Below are positions 21,901-34,099 of a stretch of 64,000 nt of DNA, piece after piece. Numbering within the stretch: position 1 is the first letter of the stretch; the number at the start of each line of letters is the position of its first letter. The stretch comes from Brassica napus (lineage: Eukaryota > Streptophyta > Magnoliopsida > Brassicales > Brassicaceae): the NCBI RefSeq assembly GCF_020379485.1, contig NC_063448.1:5541726-5605725 (forward strand). The letters run 5' to 3'. The translations under genes were made by a program, and so were the position numbers. The notes beneath the pieces are model-generated. The model made no database searches, was not told the origin of the DNA, and worked only from the letters and a program-made list of their open reading frames with translations.

Positions 21901-23062
21901 AAGATATCCCCTCAGAAAAATGTTCTTCGCCCAAGGCATCTTTGAGCATTAGAATACGATTCTTAATTCTAAGACTTTTTGCACAAAGATGAAAGTATCT
22001 CGTGTTCCTGTCCCCAAGCTTCAACCATCTGATACGACTACGCTGACGCCAGAAGGACTCTTCTGCTCGATATGCTTGGGAGAGCTCACGTCTTAGACGT
22101 TTCATCTTGATCCAACTTGGGAATCTTTTCGAAACCTCCTCTTCCAAAGAGGCTTTCAACCTTTTGATTCTACCCCCTGCATTAACAGTAGTCACCCTCT
22201 TCCATTTAGCCAGCTCCCTCCGACATCTGTTAATACGATCAGCCAGCGGAGTATTAGAGCCTGGAGACACAGAAGGGCCCCACCCAAGCCACACAATCTC
22301 CTCAACTCCACGTTGCTTTGCTAATCTTTTGTCAAATATGAACCTTCCCTTTCCCATCTCTCTTTCTTCAAATGCAAATGTCACCCGAATTGGTCGATGA
22401 TCAGAAGTGACCATACCAAGATACTCCATATGCGCTTTGGGGAATAATTGGAACCATTCATCATTACCGAAGCTTCGGTCCAGTCTGCATTGGATCCATA
22501 CACTGTCTCGCCACCCAGCCCACGACAGTTGATTCCCCGAGCTCTTCGTTTCTTTAAGCTTGCAGTTATCAACCATATTTCTAAAATCCCAGCAATTGTA
22601 ATCTTGCCTCATTGTTCCTCCTAACTTCTCAGATGGGCATAACAGCTCATTGAAGTCCCCCACCAAACACCATGCCTCATTTCTCACCATTCCAATAGTA
22701 CTCAGCCTGTCCCACACTAAACTCCTGCGAGCACGAACCGGATCACCATATATACACGACAGATAGAAGCCCAGAGACCCTGCCGTGACATGCAAGTCAA
22801 TGATTCTTTTATCAGCTCCCAACACATCCACTTTGTAGCACCCTTTCCACATTACCGCCAAACCCCCACTTAGACCTATGGGGTCAACAGTTAAAATCTT
22901 ATCGTAACCAAAATCTTTTTGTAACCCAACCATGTAATCTCTCTTCTGCTTAGTTTCCATTAAAAATAAAAAATCTGGGAAGAAATCCTTTCTTAACTCC
23001 CGGAGTTGTTGAACTGTCTCAGTGCTTCCAGCTCCTCGACAGTTCCAGCTAATAACGCTCAT
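18968..23062 (-). pseudogene. LINE ORF2: endonuclease, reverse transcriptase, RNase H; frameshifted
   Basis: The 5' part (23062 to about 21900) is an apurinic-type endonuclease starting MSVISWNCRGAGS, with LMETK, GDFNEL and SDHRPI active-site blocks. The middle is reverse transcriptase with RPISLCSVHYK, the QGDPLSP box and the catalytic FADD. After it come a zinc-binding zf-RVT region and an RNase H-like domain at the C-terminus. Two frameshifts interrupt it, near 21900 and near 21660, so three frames are needed to follow the protein. Gene order and domains are typical of plant L1 elements. Confidence 0.93.
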
Positions 23063-23229
23063 TGGGATGGCAGCGGCTTCAAATCGGAAGCCACCGTAGG
23101 TTGGGAAGTTTTTGGAGATTTTGAAGAATGTTCTCCAACATTCAAGGGAGCTTTACGCTTCGACAACGTGGTCCCTAGTGCAAGATCATCATGATGTCGA
23201 GTGTCAGGAAGCAAAGAAGAATCTCCTGT

Positions 23230-24222
23230 TTAAGGTCGGGGCCCAGATGTGCACACTTTCTCGGGATTCCTCAGACGTTTCCATTTCTGAGGACGGCGGC
23301 GACTCTTCTTACCATCAACCCTGGACTCGGTAGAGAGGTTCCCTGAGTAAGAGCCAACTCGAAACACCGTCGGCCCTAAAGGAGAGGTAGAGGAAGAAGC
23401 CTCTTGGTCGTTTACCCCTGATGCCAACACGATTCTAAGGTCTCCAACTGGTTCCGACAAGGCTTGACCCTCGCCCGTTCTACAGGCACGTTTTTGAAGC
23501 CTATCATGATCATGAAAGTTAAAACATGCCCTTTCCCCTTATTGACATCGTGAGATATCCGTGGATGATGCACGTCTTTCTCTATAAAGCCCGGCTCGAG
23601 AGATTGTTGAACACGAATGATCCTAGCTTGCCTCTCTGTAGCATCACTATGCGAGATGTACTACAGTGCCATATTACGCTCTATACCAGAGAGTTCTGGG
23701 AAAAGAGGAGCAAAACCAGGCGGGGCAAACAAGCGCTCCCCATCTCTTTTCTTCTGCTCCAGCTGAGCGTCATTACGATGAGTGGTGTTTCCTTGAGGCA
23801 CCACCAGATTCCTCCTTCCCTCTTCTTTGTCCTTCCGTTCCTTTATCACAGCCTTATTCTTCAAAAAAGGGCAGCTTGGCCTTTCATGGGTTAAACTCTA
23901 GCAGTGAAAGCACCGTTTACGCAACTTTTCGTACTCAAACTCAATGATGACTCTCCCTCCTGAAGGAAGATTCAGTGGCTTTATCGCAATTGCAGGATTA
24001 GCAATATCTAGACGTACCAAAGCTCGTATATAAGCCTCCTTTTGAGAAGCTTTAAGATCATATGCAATCTCTTCCACTTTACCCACTTTAGAGGCCAAAA
24101 AATCCATAGTCTCCAGGCGGTAGTGATTGACTGGAATGTTACTGATCCTGACCCAAACATCAACAGTAGTCAGAAAATTCGCCGGCGGCGACGGGATCCA
24201 TCGATCCAGCAACATGGTCCAA
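23230..24222 (-). pseudogene. LINE ORF1, 3' part
   Basis: Continues the DUF4283 nucleic-acid-binding domain from the segment at 28639-29066 with WTMLLDRWIPSPP and VWVRISNIPVNHY, then enters a CCHC knuckle (CFHC). A TAG stop directly after the second cysteine breaks the knuckle. Beyond it, broken frames run to about 23230, with a basic patch (KKSRRRPQKWKRLR) in the last ORF. ORF2 starts about 170 bases further on. Confidence 0.85.
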
Positions 24223-24279
24223 TCTACTAATAATAGCAATCCCAATTAATTCCAAAGGTTGTGAATCCACTTATGTTGA

Positions 24280-24560
24280 AATGTTGTGTCTTTTGAAAAA
24301 AAAATGTAAATGGTTGTGTCTTTTCTAAAAGTTCTATGTTGTAAGGTTGTGTCTTTTCCAATTAATTTCTAAGGTTGTGTCTTTTTCAATTAATTCATAA
24401 GGTTGTGAACTTCACTTATGTTGAAAGGTTGTGTCTTTTGAAAAAGATGCGTAGAGGATTGTGTTTTTTCTAAAAGTTCTATGTTGTAAGGTTGTGTCCT
24501 TCTAAAAATTGTCTAAAAGTTGTGACTATTCATAAGTATATTATAAGAAGTGAAAAGTTG
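24280..24560 (+). repeat. Dispersed GGTTGTGTCTTTT repeats in the Helitron 5' region
   Basis: The word GGTTGTGTCTTTT or a close variant recurs roughly every 30-60 bases, about seven times, often followed by AATTAATT or by AAAAGTTCTATGTTGTAA. The same word returns near the 3' part (about 27161, 27455, 28005), so it is characteristic of this element and could be a binding site or leftover slippage. Confidence 0.65.
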
Positions 24561-25798
24561 TGAGTATTAGAAAAATGTCACTATTCAGATTGAAGGGTTG
24601 TGACTATTCAAATAGATTTTAAAAAATCTATAAATAGTCCCTCCCATGCATTTTTCAAATTTAAATTTTTACTAATCTACTAATAATAATAAAATGGTGG
24701 AAAAAAAGTTCTAAGCAGTTACATGGATACAGATTTTTAAAAGACATTCAAATGAAGCGTTATAAACAAAAAAATATTAGGAAGAGTTTTACGTGTTTGG
24801 ATAGCTAAAAATCCAAAACGAAATAATGAAATCATTAGTCTTAACTTAATGTTTGTTTTCCACACATAGAAATTTGTTTATATCCATTCATGTTATTGCG
24901 TGATTTTCCTGATATTGTTGTTATTGTTAAACCAATCAAAATTTGATATTAAGACGTCCGAAACTTTAAATATCAGGAAAATATTGTACATGTTGGTGAT
25001 TGTAGTATTTACAAATGAACTATTACAACTATGATAAACCATTGTAACTATTCATAGTGGTAAACTTTAGTGATGAACCATTGCAACTTTTGGTGTGGTT
25101 TACTAATCATTGCAACCTTTAACTCTTTATATAAAGGGTTGTGAAATTGTGTGTATTGCCAAATCATAATTAAAAATCTTGAAGAAACAAATCAAACACA
25201 AAATTTTATTTGTTATTCATGTATCTCTTAATTAGCAAACCTGTTTTTTTTTTGTTAACCGTTGATGTTATCATTTTATATAGGAAAAAATTGCATCTAA
25301 TTGTGAGGCTTGATTAAATTCTACAATCAAACGGACAAGATTTAGTTTTCTATAAGAAAATGACGTCTTCGTTTATTAAAGCAAAGAACATCTTTTGTCA
25401 TTCCCGAACCAACTCCTTCCCTCGAATAACAATGGCACCTCTCTTTTTTTTAACGAAACAATGGCACCTCTTTAAAAGATTTATTTATACATGGCATCCT
25501 CTCTGATATTGTACTCCTTCCATTTGTTCTCTTACATCTTCTGAGTTCTTATTAATCAAAGTTACGTCTTGTTCGATTTGTGGGTGTTCACTAGATTCCA
25601 TTAATTGAATATCAATGGGTTTTAGAACAACGACGTTAGTACCATCTTTTTCTCTTCATGTTTATTGAGAAGAATCCATGTTAATTGTCTTTTGAACCAG
25701 TACGATTTAAAAATTGTTACTTATAAGTTATAACGTTTTGAGATAAATTTTCTGTTAATATAAATCTCCCACTGATATGGTCATTTGAATTACAGATT

Positions 25799-25985
25799 AC
25801 AGTCTCTGCAGATCTAGATTTTTGTTTTGTGTGATGTCGCAACGGTGATGTTACTGGAAGAACAATATGTGTTCTCGAATTTAGGTTAGTCTCTGTAGAT
25901 CTAGATTTTTGTTTTGTGTGATGTCCCAACGGTGTCGATGATGTTACTGGAAGAACAATATGTGTTCTCGAAATTAGGTTTTTCT
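25799..25985. repeat. Tandem duplication of about 90-100 bases inside the Helitron
   Basis: The segment from GTCTCTGCAGATCTAG to GTGTTCTCGAATTTAGGT is followed directly by a second copy with few differences and a short extra GTCGAT. The - strand ORFs across it (25717-26239) are not recognisable proteins; this could be a fragment of captured host sequence. Confidence 0.7.
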
Positions 25986-28638
25986 TCCACAATTTGATCA
26001 AATAAAAAGACTTTGCCAAGTCGTTGAATGCTACTATACTTGTCTGTACAATGTTTGATGTCCTCAATTTCAGAAAATATGTATATTTTGTAAAAGCATC
26101 CAATCCAGATTTTTGAGTTTATATCTCTACATAATCGTGATTCAAAACTAATAATCCATGTCGCTTTATCTCCACATCTAAAAGGTACTTTTCTAAATTG
26201 TATTTCCATCCATATTAAGAGAGAGATACTGGGTATCATTTACAACTTTGAAAATTGTTTCATTCAGCAAAAATTACAAGCAAAGGGTATCATTTTTTTA
26301 ACAACAATTTTATATATAAAGTGTAACATTATATGTATTCGCTTCTTACTAATTTTATTTCTGATGAATAGATTTCTCACTACATTCCCCTTAAACCTTG
26401 TCATAAGAATGTGTTTTTTTAGTGCACCAAGAATGTGTCTTTTATCATAATTTTTGTAGAAGTTATCTTTTTTTTTTATCTAAAAAGATGTGTTTTTTAC
26501 ATTTTAAAAACTGCATAAATTTTTTTAACGATTCTCAAAATGTAGTGGAAGTATTTTAAATTTGACACATTATTCTTATATAGCAGTTAAAAAAAAAGAC
26601 ATATTACACTTATATAATATTTTAAATTAATAAATATTATATATAAATGTGTCCCAATACGTATGGAACAATAAACTACGTAAAACCATACATGCAATGC
26701 AATTCAGTACATCACCGCCTAATACCTTTATAATTTTTAACTACTAAAATCAAAAGGTTTAGTGCATTCATTCGAGCATGGAAACGTTTACTTACATGGT
26801 GACAACAAAACTGCACTTGTTATTTATGCACATGAACTTTTTTATTTTTTGTGTCAACATGCATATGCATTTTAATATGTGAAAGCTTACTTTCACAACT
26901 TTTCGTTGGTAACCGTCAATCCAGAAAAATTAAAGACGTGCAGTACAAAAACAATTTCAAGTACACGCTTGATCTTCTTTAAACAAAACATGATTATCTA
27001 TAATTTTAATCACCTAAATGTAACAAGAGTTTCACTTTTACAGATTTATTCACAATAAAACCATTCATGTAAATCCACTCACGCTTATACATTTATTAAA
27101 TTCTCATGCCAAAAGATAATTGTTTTCAGAAAACATGCATGTGAAATATAAAACATGTAAGGTTGTGTCTTTTCAACATAAAACTACTGAAATTATAAAA
27201 TTTTGTTTAAATATATCTTTTCATCATAAAAATATATATTTAAGAACAAATTAGCTCAATATACTAAAAAAAGTGGGATACCATAGAATAGAGGGAAAAT
27301 GATAATGATGGAGGAAAGAAAATTGGGGGAAATATGGTATGGAGTGCAAATATGGGAGATTTGGTGTGTAGGGAGTAAAAATTCTCTATATTTAAATCCT
27401 TAAGATGTGTTTATAATTATTTAAAAGTAATCCCAATTAATATTAAAATTGTGTCTTTTCAATACGTAACTATTGAAAAGAATTGTAAAAAATGTTTAGA
27501 TTATTCGTCATAAGAACGTTTCCCCACATCCAAAGGTTATGTGTTTTTCATTATTTAAAATTTAGTGTAAAGAATCAAGTCTTTTCATTGTAAATTTGTA
27601 TATGTTTTAAGTAGGTTTTCATAACACATTAGGGTGCTTTTTTTAATGATGGGTCTATTTAAAATATATTGTAAATGTACCATTTTAAAATAATTACTTA
27701 TAATCTGAAAATTTATGACTATTCATATAGATTTTTGAAAAAAATATAAATAGTTCATGTCCATGAGTTTTTATGATTGAATATAGTTATAGATGAACAT
27801 TGGTTTTTAAGAATTGCATTACTTTTTAAAAAGTTGTTAAAATGTTTAAAATACGTCTTTTTTTTTGGTTAAAGGCTTATAATTAATAAGGATATGATTC
27901 ATCATAAAAAATTGCATTTCTTAAAAAATAATTGTCACAATGTCTAAAATGTATATTTTCTCTAAATAATGTCAAAGTTGCAACTTTTCATCTAAACAAG
28001 GTGTCTTTTCATCTCAAAGTGGGATTGCTTTAAAAAATATTGGTTTTATTTAAGTAATGTGTTAGTTTATATAATAAGTGTTGGTATTTTATAAGAACTC
28101 TCCCAAAAATTAAAAAAAATATATTATAAATGAGACGGGTCATATTAACGTAAATCAACATATATTTATTACAATATTCAATTTTCTGAATACTCATTTT
28201 CAATAAATAAAGCAGGTAGATAAATATACAAAATAACAATTACCAACATATACATTATAATTGTTTAAAATTATAAACTAATAACTTTAATATTATGTCT
28301 TAAATAGGGAAAAAAATTATATATCATGCAAAAAAAATTGCATTTTGTTCAAAAAGTGGTTGAAGATAACTATCATGTGAAAAATGTATGAAAAAACTTT
28401 AAAAGGATGAAGACACAATTGTATGCAATATGTGTTTTGATAAAAAAATTAAAGGGAACATTAAGGTTTATAAAAAAACTATATATATATATATATATGA
28501 ATACTTTGTAAATCATATTTTAATCATCAAAATTAAATTTAATTATTTATATAATTTAATTTTTTATCAGGCATATAAAATTATAAATTATAGATTATAA
28601 TATATTCTTTATAAAATAAGTTCGGGCTCCTTGCCTAG

Positions 28639-29066
28639 TGATTATAAGACCAAGGCCGATCCTTAAGAACAGTCTCCATATCTTCTTCCCTCTGGAATAT
28701 GAATTGGAACTTCTCGTTAGATAGAGCTACTCCACGGACCCTGCCGTTAATTCTCCACACCATTGGCATAGTTTCAATCATCTTGTCCATTGGTTGACAA
28801 GTAGGGTTAAGAAGCCTTCCTAGAAGACTCAAAGCATTCTCCTCAAAAACGCTGAAGCATGGATTGTCCGGCAGATCTACCGGCTCTTCATCATGGAAAG
28901 ACAAAGCCGTAATCGTAGTATGCAAGTTATCCACCATCGTAACACTAATAAGGGGAACCAAAGAGCGCTGTTGCGATGCCGACAGACTTGGGAGGAGGTC
29001 TACGGCCGCTCCAGAAAAGCTACTCTTAATGCTGCAGTACTCTGCAATTATTTTGATTGATATCAT
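28639..29066 (-). pseudogene. LINE ORF1, 5' part (DUF4283)
   Basis: N-terminal half of plant L1 ORF1: start at 29066, or at the internal Met at 28937 (MVDNLHTTI), then the DUF4283 region with LLGRLLNPTCQPM, VWRINGRVRGV and FQFIFQREEDMETVLKDRPWSY. It is cut at codon NH by the Helitron. The chaperone-like nucleic-acid-binding role of ORF1 is family knowledge. Confidence 0.9.
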
Positions 29067-29383
29067 ATCAATTTACTTGGGCAAGAATTTCGTAAAAGAG
29101 AACCAGATAAAGGAAAGTGTCAAATAGAAAGGAAAGATTAAAAGCCTTCAAAGGTAATAAAATAATTAACTCGCAAGGAATATAAAATTTCCAACAATTT
29201 CGCCGATCCACAAAAGGAAACCACACCAATCACCCAAAAAAAACTCAAATTCCAAGAAAGGAAAAAAATACCACCACCGTCCCAAAAAAGAAAATTAAAG
29301 CCGGAAAAGAATTCCTGTGGAGAGCCCCAAAATAAATGTTTTTTGACATCCAATCCAACAAAGATGAAACGATATTTGTATTT

Positions 29384-29884
29384 ACGAATTGGCTGACAAC
29401 CACTTAATCATATATATAATCATATAATGCGTGTTCACAAACTTCCACACCTACGCTATTAATTTAGTTCTCCAAACAACTTTTTATGGGCCTCGCTAAC
29501 CAAACTAAGTGGGGCTAGCTTCATTTCTTGAGGGAATATACGCCGTTTATACTAGAAAGAAGACCAGTGGTTGACGTTCATGATAAAGAAAACGACTAGC
29601 AGTTTACCTCTAAAGCTAAAGAACAGAAAGACGTTAATGCAATGGCTTGGTCATTGCTTCATCAACCACGTGTCTTTCCACCACTGGTAGAACCAGGAAT
29701 CGAAAAAATATGCAAAGCTAAACCGATAAAGCTCCTCCTCCTTCCGCCATAGCCCCTCTCTCCTCTGTACTTCTTCACACAGAGGTCGAGCCAGTCACTC
29801 GAGTTAAAACGAAATTCGAGATTTTGATCGAACCCATGATTCTAGCTCGGAGAAATTAGAATCATAGCTGGGCATAATCGGAAA
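29384..29884 (+). other. Upstream region of the S1-domain gene
   Basis: 500 bases of host DNA between the LINE target duplication and the next start codon. It contains CT-rich and GC-richer leader sequence just before the gene. The LINE 5' end now lies about 500 bases from the start codon and is read away from the gene. Confidence 0.5.
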
Positions 29885-32800
29885 ATGGACGTCCTCGCCT
29901 TCTCCTCATCCGCTTCAGCCGCCGTCTTGTTTCCTTCTAGTGTTCGACTGAGAAGAAACGTACAAGCTAAGCACAAGAGGTTTGTAGTCTCTGCTTCGAA
30001 AAGGGAAGAGCCGAAGCTGAGCGAATGGGATCAAATGGAGCTCAAGTTCGGGCGCTTACTCGGTGAAGACCCCAAACTGACTTTAGCCAAGGTGAGAGAT
30101 TTTTCTCTATAAAGTGACGATGATATGATTGTTGTTAATGGGTGAGAAATGATGAAACAGATAGTGGCTAGGAAAGTGAATCCAGAAGCTTCGTTTGTTG
30201 AAGTTGAGAAGTCTTTTTACAAGAACAAGGGTAAGCTTCCCGACATTGAATCGATTCCTTTGGATGGGTCAAAGGAAGATACGAAGACGAAGAAGAAACC
30301 CACTTCACCTTCACTGGATGGGTTGAACTTGGTGAAGCCAGTTCCTAGAGACGGAGTCAAGTTCGAAGCTTCGGATAAGCCAGTGGTGAAAAAGCCAAAC
30401 TTTTCTCTGAAGAAGCCATTGGATGCCGCTGCTGCTGCTACTCCTCCCAAAAGGACTTTGCCTAATGTTATACTGAGAAAGCCGAGTTCGTATTATGTGA
30501 ATAATGAAGAGGAGGATGAGTCTAAGCTGCGGTTGAAACGCAACCTGACATTGAAAATGAGGAATGATAGGGAGAATGGGAGGTTTAGTGACATGACGCT
30601 GTTGAGAAAACCTGAACCAGTGAGTGTGAATGCGGAGGAAGAAAGTCCTGAAGATAAGGTTCTCAGTGATGGATTAACTGTGGAGGAAGATGTAGTGTAC
30701 TCAGAGTATACTCTTCTGGAGAAGCCAGAAGCGAGGCCTGAGCCTGAGAACGTAGACGAGGAAGCTGTGGAGTTGCCTGAGATTGAAGATACATCTGCTC
30801 CAACTGGTAATTGCTAGAGACAAGACTAAAGCTTTTTTTTTTTAACAAATACTCTAAATGGAGCTGATTCATATGCTTGTTTTCTTAATCAAGAAATGCA
30901 GCTTGAGAGCGATACATCATCAGATTCCTCTGAGGAGGAAACCATTAACAGTGATCCAGTCGAGAGAACTCCTTCGAATCCGGTTTCTCAGACCACCGTG
31001 GAAGCATCTTTACAAGGGAAACCACAAAGGTTCTTTCCGGTTTAGTGTCTTGATGAGTTCTTTCTTTCACATTTCTTCTCATTTTGACTTGGCTGGTTCA
31101 AATTGTTATAGATTAGACCCGTCTTCCGCAGAGCCATCAGTTTCAAACAGAGGACAACCAGTAACCTTGAACCAAGAAGGCAGTCAGGTCTCTATTGAGC
31201 TCAAGGGACCTCCTACGAGATCTTCCTTGGAGGTTTTAGAACGAACACTCTTTTCACTAAATGTTTGTTCATAAGATAGGAGTGCAAATCATAAGCTCGT
31301 CTTGTATGAATTTGATAGGAAAGTGACTGGATTAAGGCAGAGTCTCTAGTTAAGACAGAGCTACGAGCGGATGTTGAGCTAATAAGCTCCAGCACTCGAG
31401 GATTTGCTGTAAGTAAGACCTGCACTCATTTCTAGTTTAAGGTTTCATCTCCTTTTTGGTTATTAACTCAGTTTCTCTTCTTTACAGGTTTCCTATGGAT
31501 CTTTGATCGGATTCTTGCCCTACCGGAACCTGGCAGCAAAATGGAAATTTCTCGCGTTTGAATCATGGTTGAGAAGAAAAGGTGTAGATCCATCATTGTA
31601 CCGACAAAACCTTGGAGTAATTGGAGGTCAAGATGTTAAAGCTCCATCTCCAGATTCAAGCTTAGCGGGTTCTGAAGTTAGTAACGCAGTCAATGGAGAA
31701 GTTTCTTCTGATATGAAGCTGGAAGATCTTCTTATGGTATATGACAGAGAGAAGCAGAAGTTCCTATCTTCTTTTGTTGGCCAGGTTCAATATCTCAAAC
31801 GTTATTTATTTCGAAGTGCTTCTTTTTTGCCGGTCTAAACATTTTAATCAATGCAGAAAATCAAAGTGAATGTGGTTATGGCTAATAGAAGCTCAAGGAA
31901 GCTTATGTTCTCGATGAGGCCAAGGGAAAATGAAGAGGAGGTTGAGAAGAAACGAAACCTGATGGCTAAGCTTCGTGTTGGGGATGTTGTGAAATGCTGC
32001 ATCAAGAAAATTACCTATTTTGGTATTTTCTGCGAGGTACTTATACATATTTTTTGTAAGTAACTTCTTTGCTAATATAGATTGGTGTTGAAAACTTAAA
32101 TGTTTTGTGGAAACAGCTAGAAGGTGTCCCTGCATTGATTCACCAATCAGAAGTTTCGTGGGATGCTACTTTGGACCCTGCTTCATATTTCAAAATCGGC
32201 CAGGTAATATCATGAAATAGCGTTAACTCTGCCAAGAAATGAAACTGTTTGATAAATGTTTTCTTTGTGTTTGGTGTTATAAGATTGTGGAGGCGAAAGT
32301 GCACCAGCTAGATTTTGCTCTTGAACGTATCTTCTTGTCACTAAAAGAAATAACGGTGAGAGAGATCTGTATTAAAGTTTCCCTTGTAGAAGTATGTATC
32401 TCATTTGATATATAAGTCTAACCCTTACCGATATCTTTATGCAGCCTGATCCTCTAACAGAAGCCTTAGAGTCTGTAGTTGGTGATAATGATCAGTTGGG
32501 AAAGTTACAAGCTGCAGAGCTTGACGCTGAGGTAATTAAAAGATCTTCTGTGACTATGTGATTAAACCATTATTTTAACGGGTTTCTGAAAAACTTTCTT
32601 CTGTAGTGGCCTGATGTGGAGTCTCTAATCAAAGAGATGGAAATGGTTGAAGGAATCCAATCTGTTTCAAAAGGTCGTTTCTTCTTGAGCCCAGGTCTTG
32701 CTCCAACGTTTCAGGTACACAGTTTTAACACACAAAATCCTTCAAAATTTTGAATAGTTGAGTTTATGAACAATGTTTCTGTGTAGGTTTACATGGCGCC

Positions 32801-33028
32801 AATGTTTGAGAACCAATACAAACTGCTTGCTCGAGCTGGTAACAGAGTGCAAGAGGTAAAGAAAGAAAGATAAAAAAGAACTACTAAATTTGTCTTGATT
32901 TATTATGAATCTTGGATGATTCAGTTTTCTTGGACTTTTTTATTTGATTGCAGCTAATTGTGGAAGCATCGTTGAGCAAAGAAGAGATGAAAACTACAAT
33001 CATGTCTTGCACCAACAGAGTAGAATGA
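29885..33028 (+). CDS. SDP: Plastid S1 RNA-binding-domain protein (At1g12800-like), 13 exons
   Basis: Exons 29885-30091, 30161-30806, 30894-31029, 31112-31232, 31319-31408, 31488-31784, 31857-32036, 32117-32203, 32284-32355, 32445-32531, 32607-32714, 32787-32855 and 32954-33028 join in frame to 724 residues. A Ser/Arg-rich plastid-type transit peptide precedes a long acidic/lysine-rich low-complexity region (about 75-370), then a degenerate S1-like block (FAVSYGSLIGFLPY) and a clear S1 domain (about 538-612: LRVGDVVKC, YFGIFCELEGVPALIHQSEVSW, IGQIVEAKV). In Arabidopsis the homologue is reported in plastid nucleoid/rRNA processing work under the name SDP; I give that from memory. Exon 3 is entered at AAATGCAG because the alternative acceptor gives an immediate stop. 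Confidence 0.88.
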
Positions 33029-34021
33029 GAGAATGTAGATGAATGAATGATTCTGCTGTTTTGTCTCATTCTTCAAAGTGGGTATCACCCAAAGACTTGT
33101 GTAGTACTATGTACAAGAACAATATATGATTCCTAGTGTACAATTTTCTGAGTATTTGTGATGTGAAAAGGTAAAACCTGAGAAAAATGTAGGCTGTTGT
33201 TCTTGCGGAAACAAAGAAAACGTAAAAGCCGAGTTATAAACATTGAAATTTGAAATTTGTTGACTGCTTTAGTCGTTGGAAATGTGATAAGGTAACGTGT
33301 GAGATAATATACACGTTGGATATATTTGTTAAAAGTTATATCATGTAGCTGCAATCATTATCATACACACTTTTTTTTTTTATCATACACAATTTGATTT
33401 GTCAAAAACAAATTCTGGTGAAGAAGATGCCAAATAAAATGTATTATAACTTTGATATGAATAGTATATGTACTGCTGTGAGTATATAATTTGCTGGCTA
33501 AATTAAATTAACAAATGATATAAGAAGTCAACGAGTGATCAAAGAGCGTCGCCTGTGCTAACGGGTGTTCCACGCGAGCACTCCATCGATCCCATGGGAT
33601 ATGTTTACATAAGTACCCTTCTATTCGATGTAGGCCGTGTGTGAAAACGAAAATTACATCCTCGCATATTAATTCAATCATATAAACAAAACAAACAAAA
33701 CAAAATTACATAATTATTTAGTTTTTTGTTTTAAAAAAACCATAATTAGATTTCTTATATTATTAGAAATTCAGAATGAGAAAATTAGAACAAAACAAGT
33801 TATCCATACAGTCCGAGAAAATTGATATTCAGAAATATATAATTACTAAAAAATACATAAGTATAAATCATTAGACCAGCTGAAATTCATAATCTACCAA
33901 AGTCTACTTAAGTTTATATTTCTAACACGTAAAGGCTGGTTTCGACTTTTCACAGTTTGCCTCGAGTATTTTATTGTACCACAAGTCCATCGTGAACATG
34001 CATCGTCTTGTACTATTTTAA
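33029..34021. other. Intergenic, 3' flank of the S1 gene and CLE promoter
   Basis: AT-rich; the first about 150 bases are likely 3' UTR of the upstream gene. I find no ORF or repeat of substance in the rest, apart from a GC-richer patch at about 33535-33600. Confidence 0.5.
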
Positions 34022-34027
34022 TATAAA
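34022..34027 (+). promoter_or_regulatory. TATA box of the CLE-like gene
   Basis: TATAAA 73-78 bases upstream of the start codon. It would place transcription start near 34053 with a short purine-rich leader (GAGAGAAAGAGAG) before the ATG at 34100. Confidence 0.5.
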
Positions 34028-34099
34028 TCTCTGCCTAAGTAGTCGGATCTTAATCAAAGAGACCAAAACCTCAGAGAGAAAGAGAGTAAGAAAAAGAGA

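Larger units (their letters stand above)
24223..28638 (+). mobile_element. 4.4-kb Helitron inserted in LINE ORF1
   Basis: Starts TCTACTAATAATAG (24223) and ends CCTAG (28638), between A at 24222 and T at 28639, with no target duplication. The site is proven by the interrupted coding frame: joining 28639 to 24222 on the - strand restores RPWSYNHWTMLLDRW in frame. No helicase or Rep gene is visible, so it is non-autonomous. The usual 3' hairpin is weak (only GGC/GCC at 28625-28635). A second 5'-end copy (TCTACTAATAATAAT) begins at 24676. Contents are AT-rich. Confidence 0.85.
18740..29383 (-). mobile_element. L1-type LINE retrotransposon with 17-bp target duplication, split by a Helitron
   Basis: Reads on the - strand from its 5' end at 29366 to a poly(A) tail (T run at 18757-18762). 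The direct repeat AAACGATATTTGTATTT at 18740-18756 and 29367-29383 is a perfect 17-base target duplication, typical of L1 target-primed integration. Without the 4,416-base Helitron the element is about 6.2 kb, consistent with full length: 5' UTR, ORF1 (DUF4283 plus CCHC knuckle), ORF2 (endonuclease, reverse transcriptase, RNase H). Both ORFs are broken, so it is inactive. Confidence 0.93.

Noticed and set aside
23526..23947. Plus-strand ORFs of about 90-120 residues in the LINE
   Set aside because: They overlap the degenerate 3' part of ORF1 on the other strand and show no family features.
25717..26239. Replication protein A-like gene in the Helitron
   Set aside because: Plant Helitrons often carry RPA-like genes, but these frames show no OB-fold motif and are broken by the tandem duplication.
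30217..30450. Antisense ORF over the S1 gene exon 2
   Set aside because: Shadow of a verified exon.
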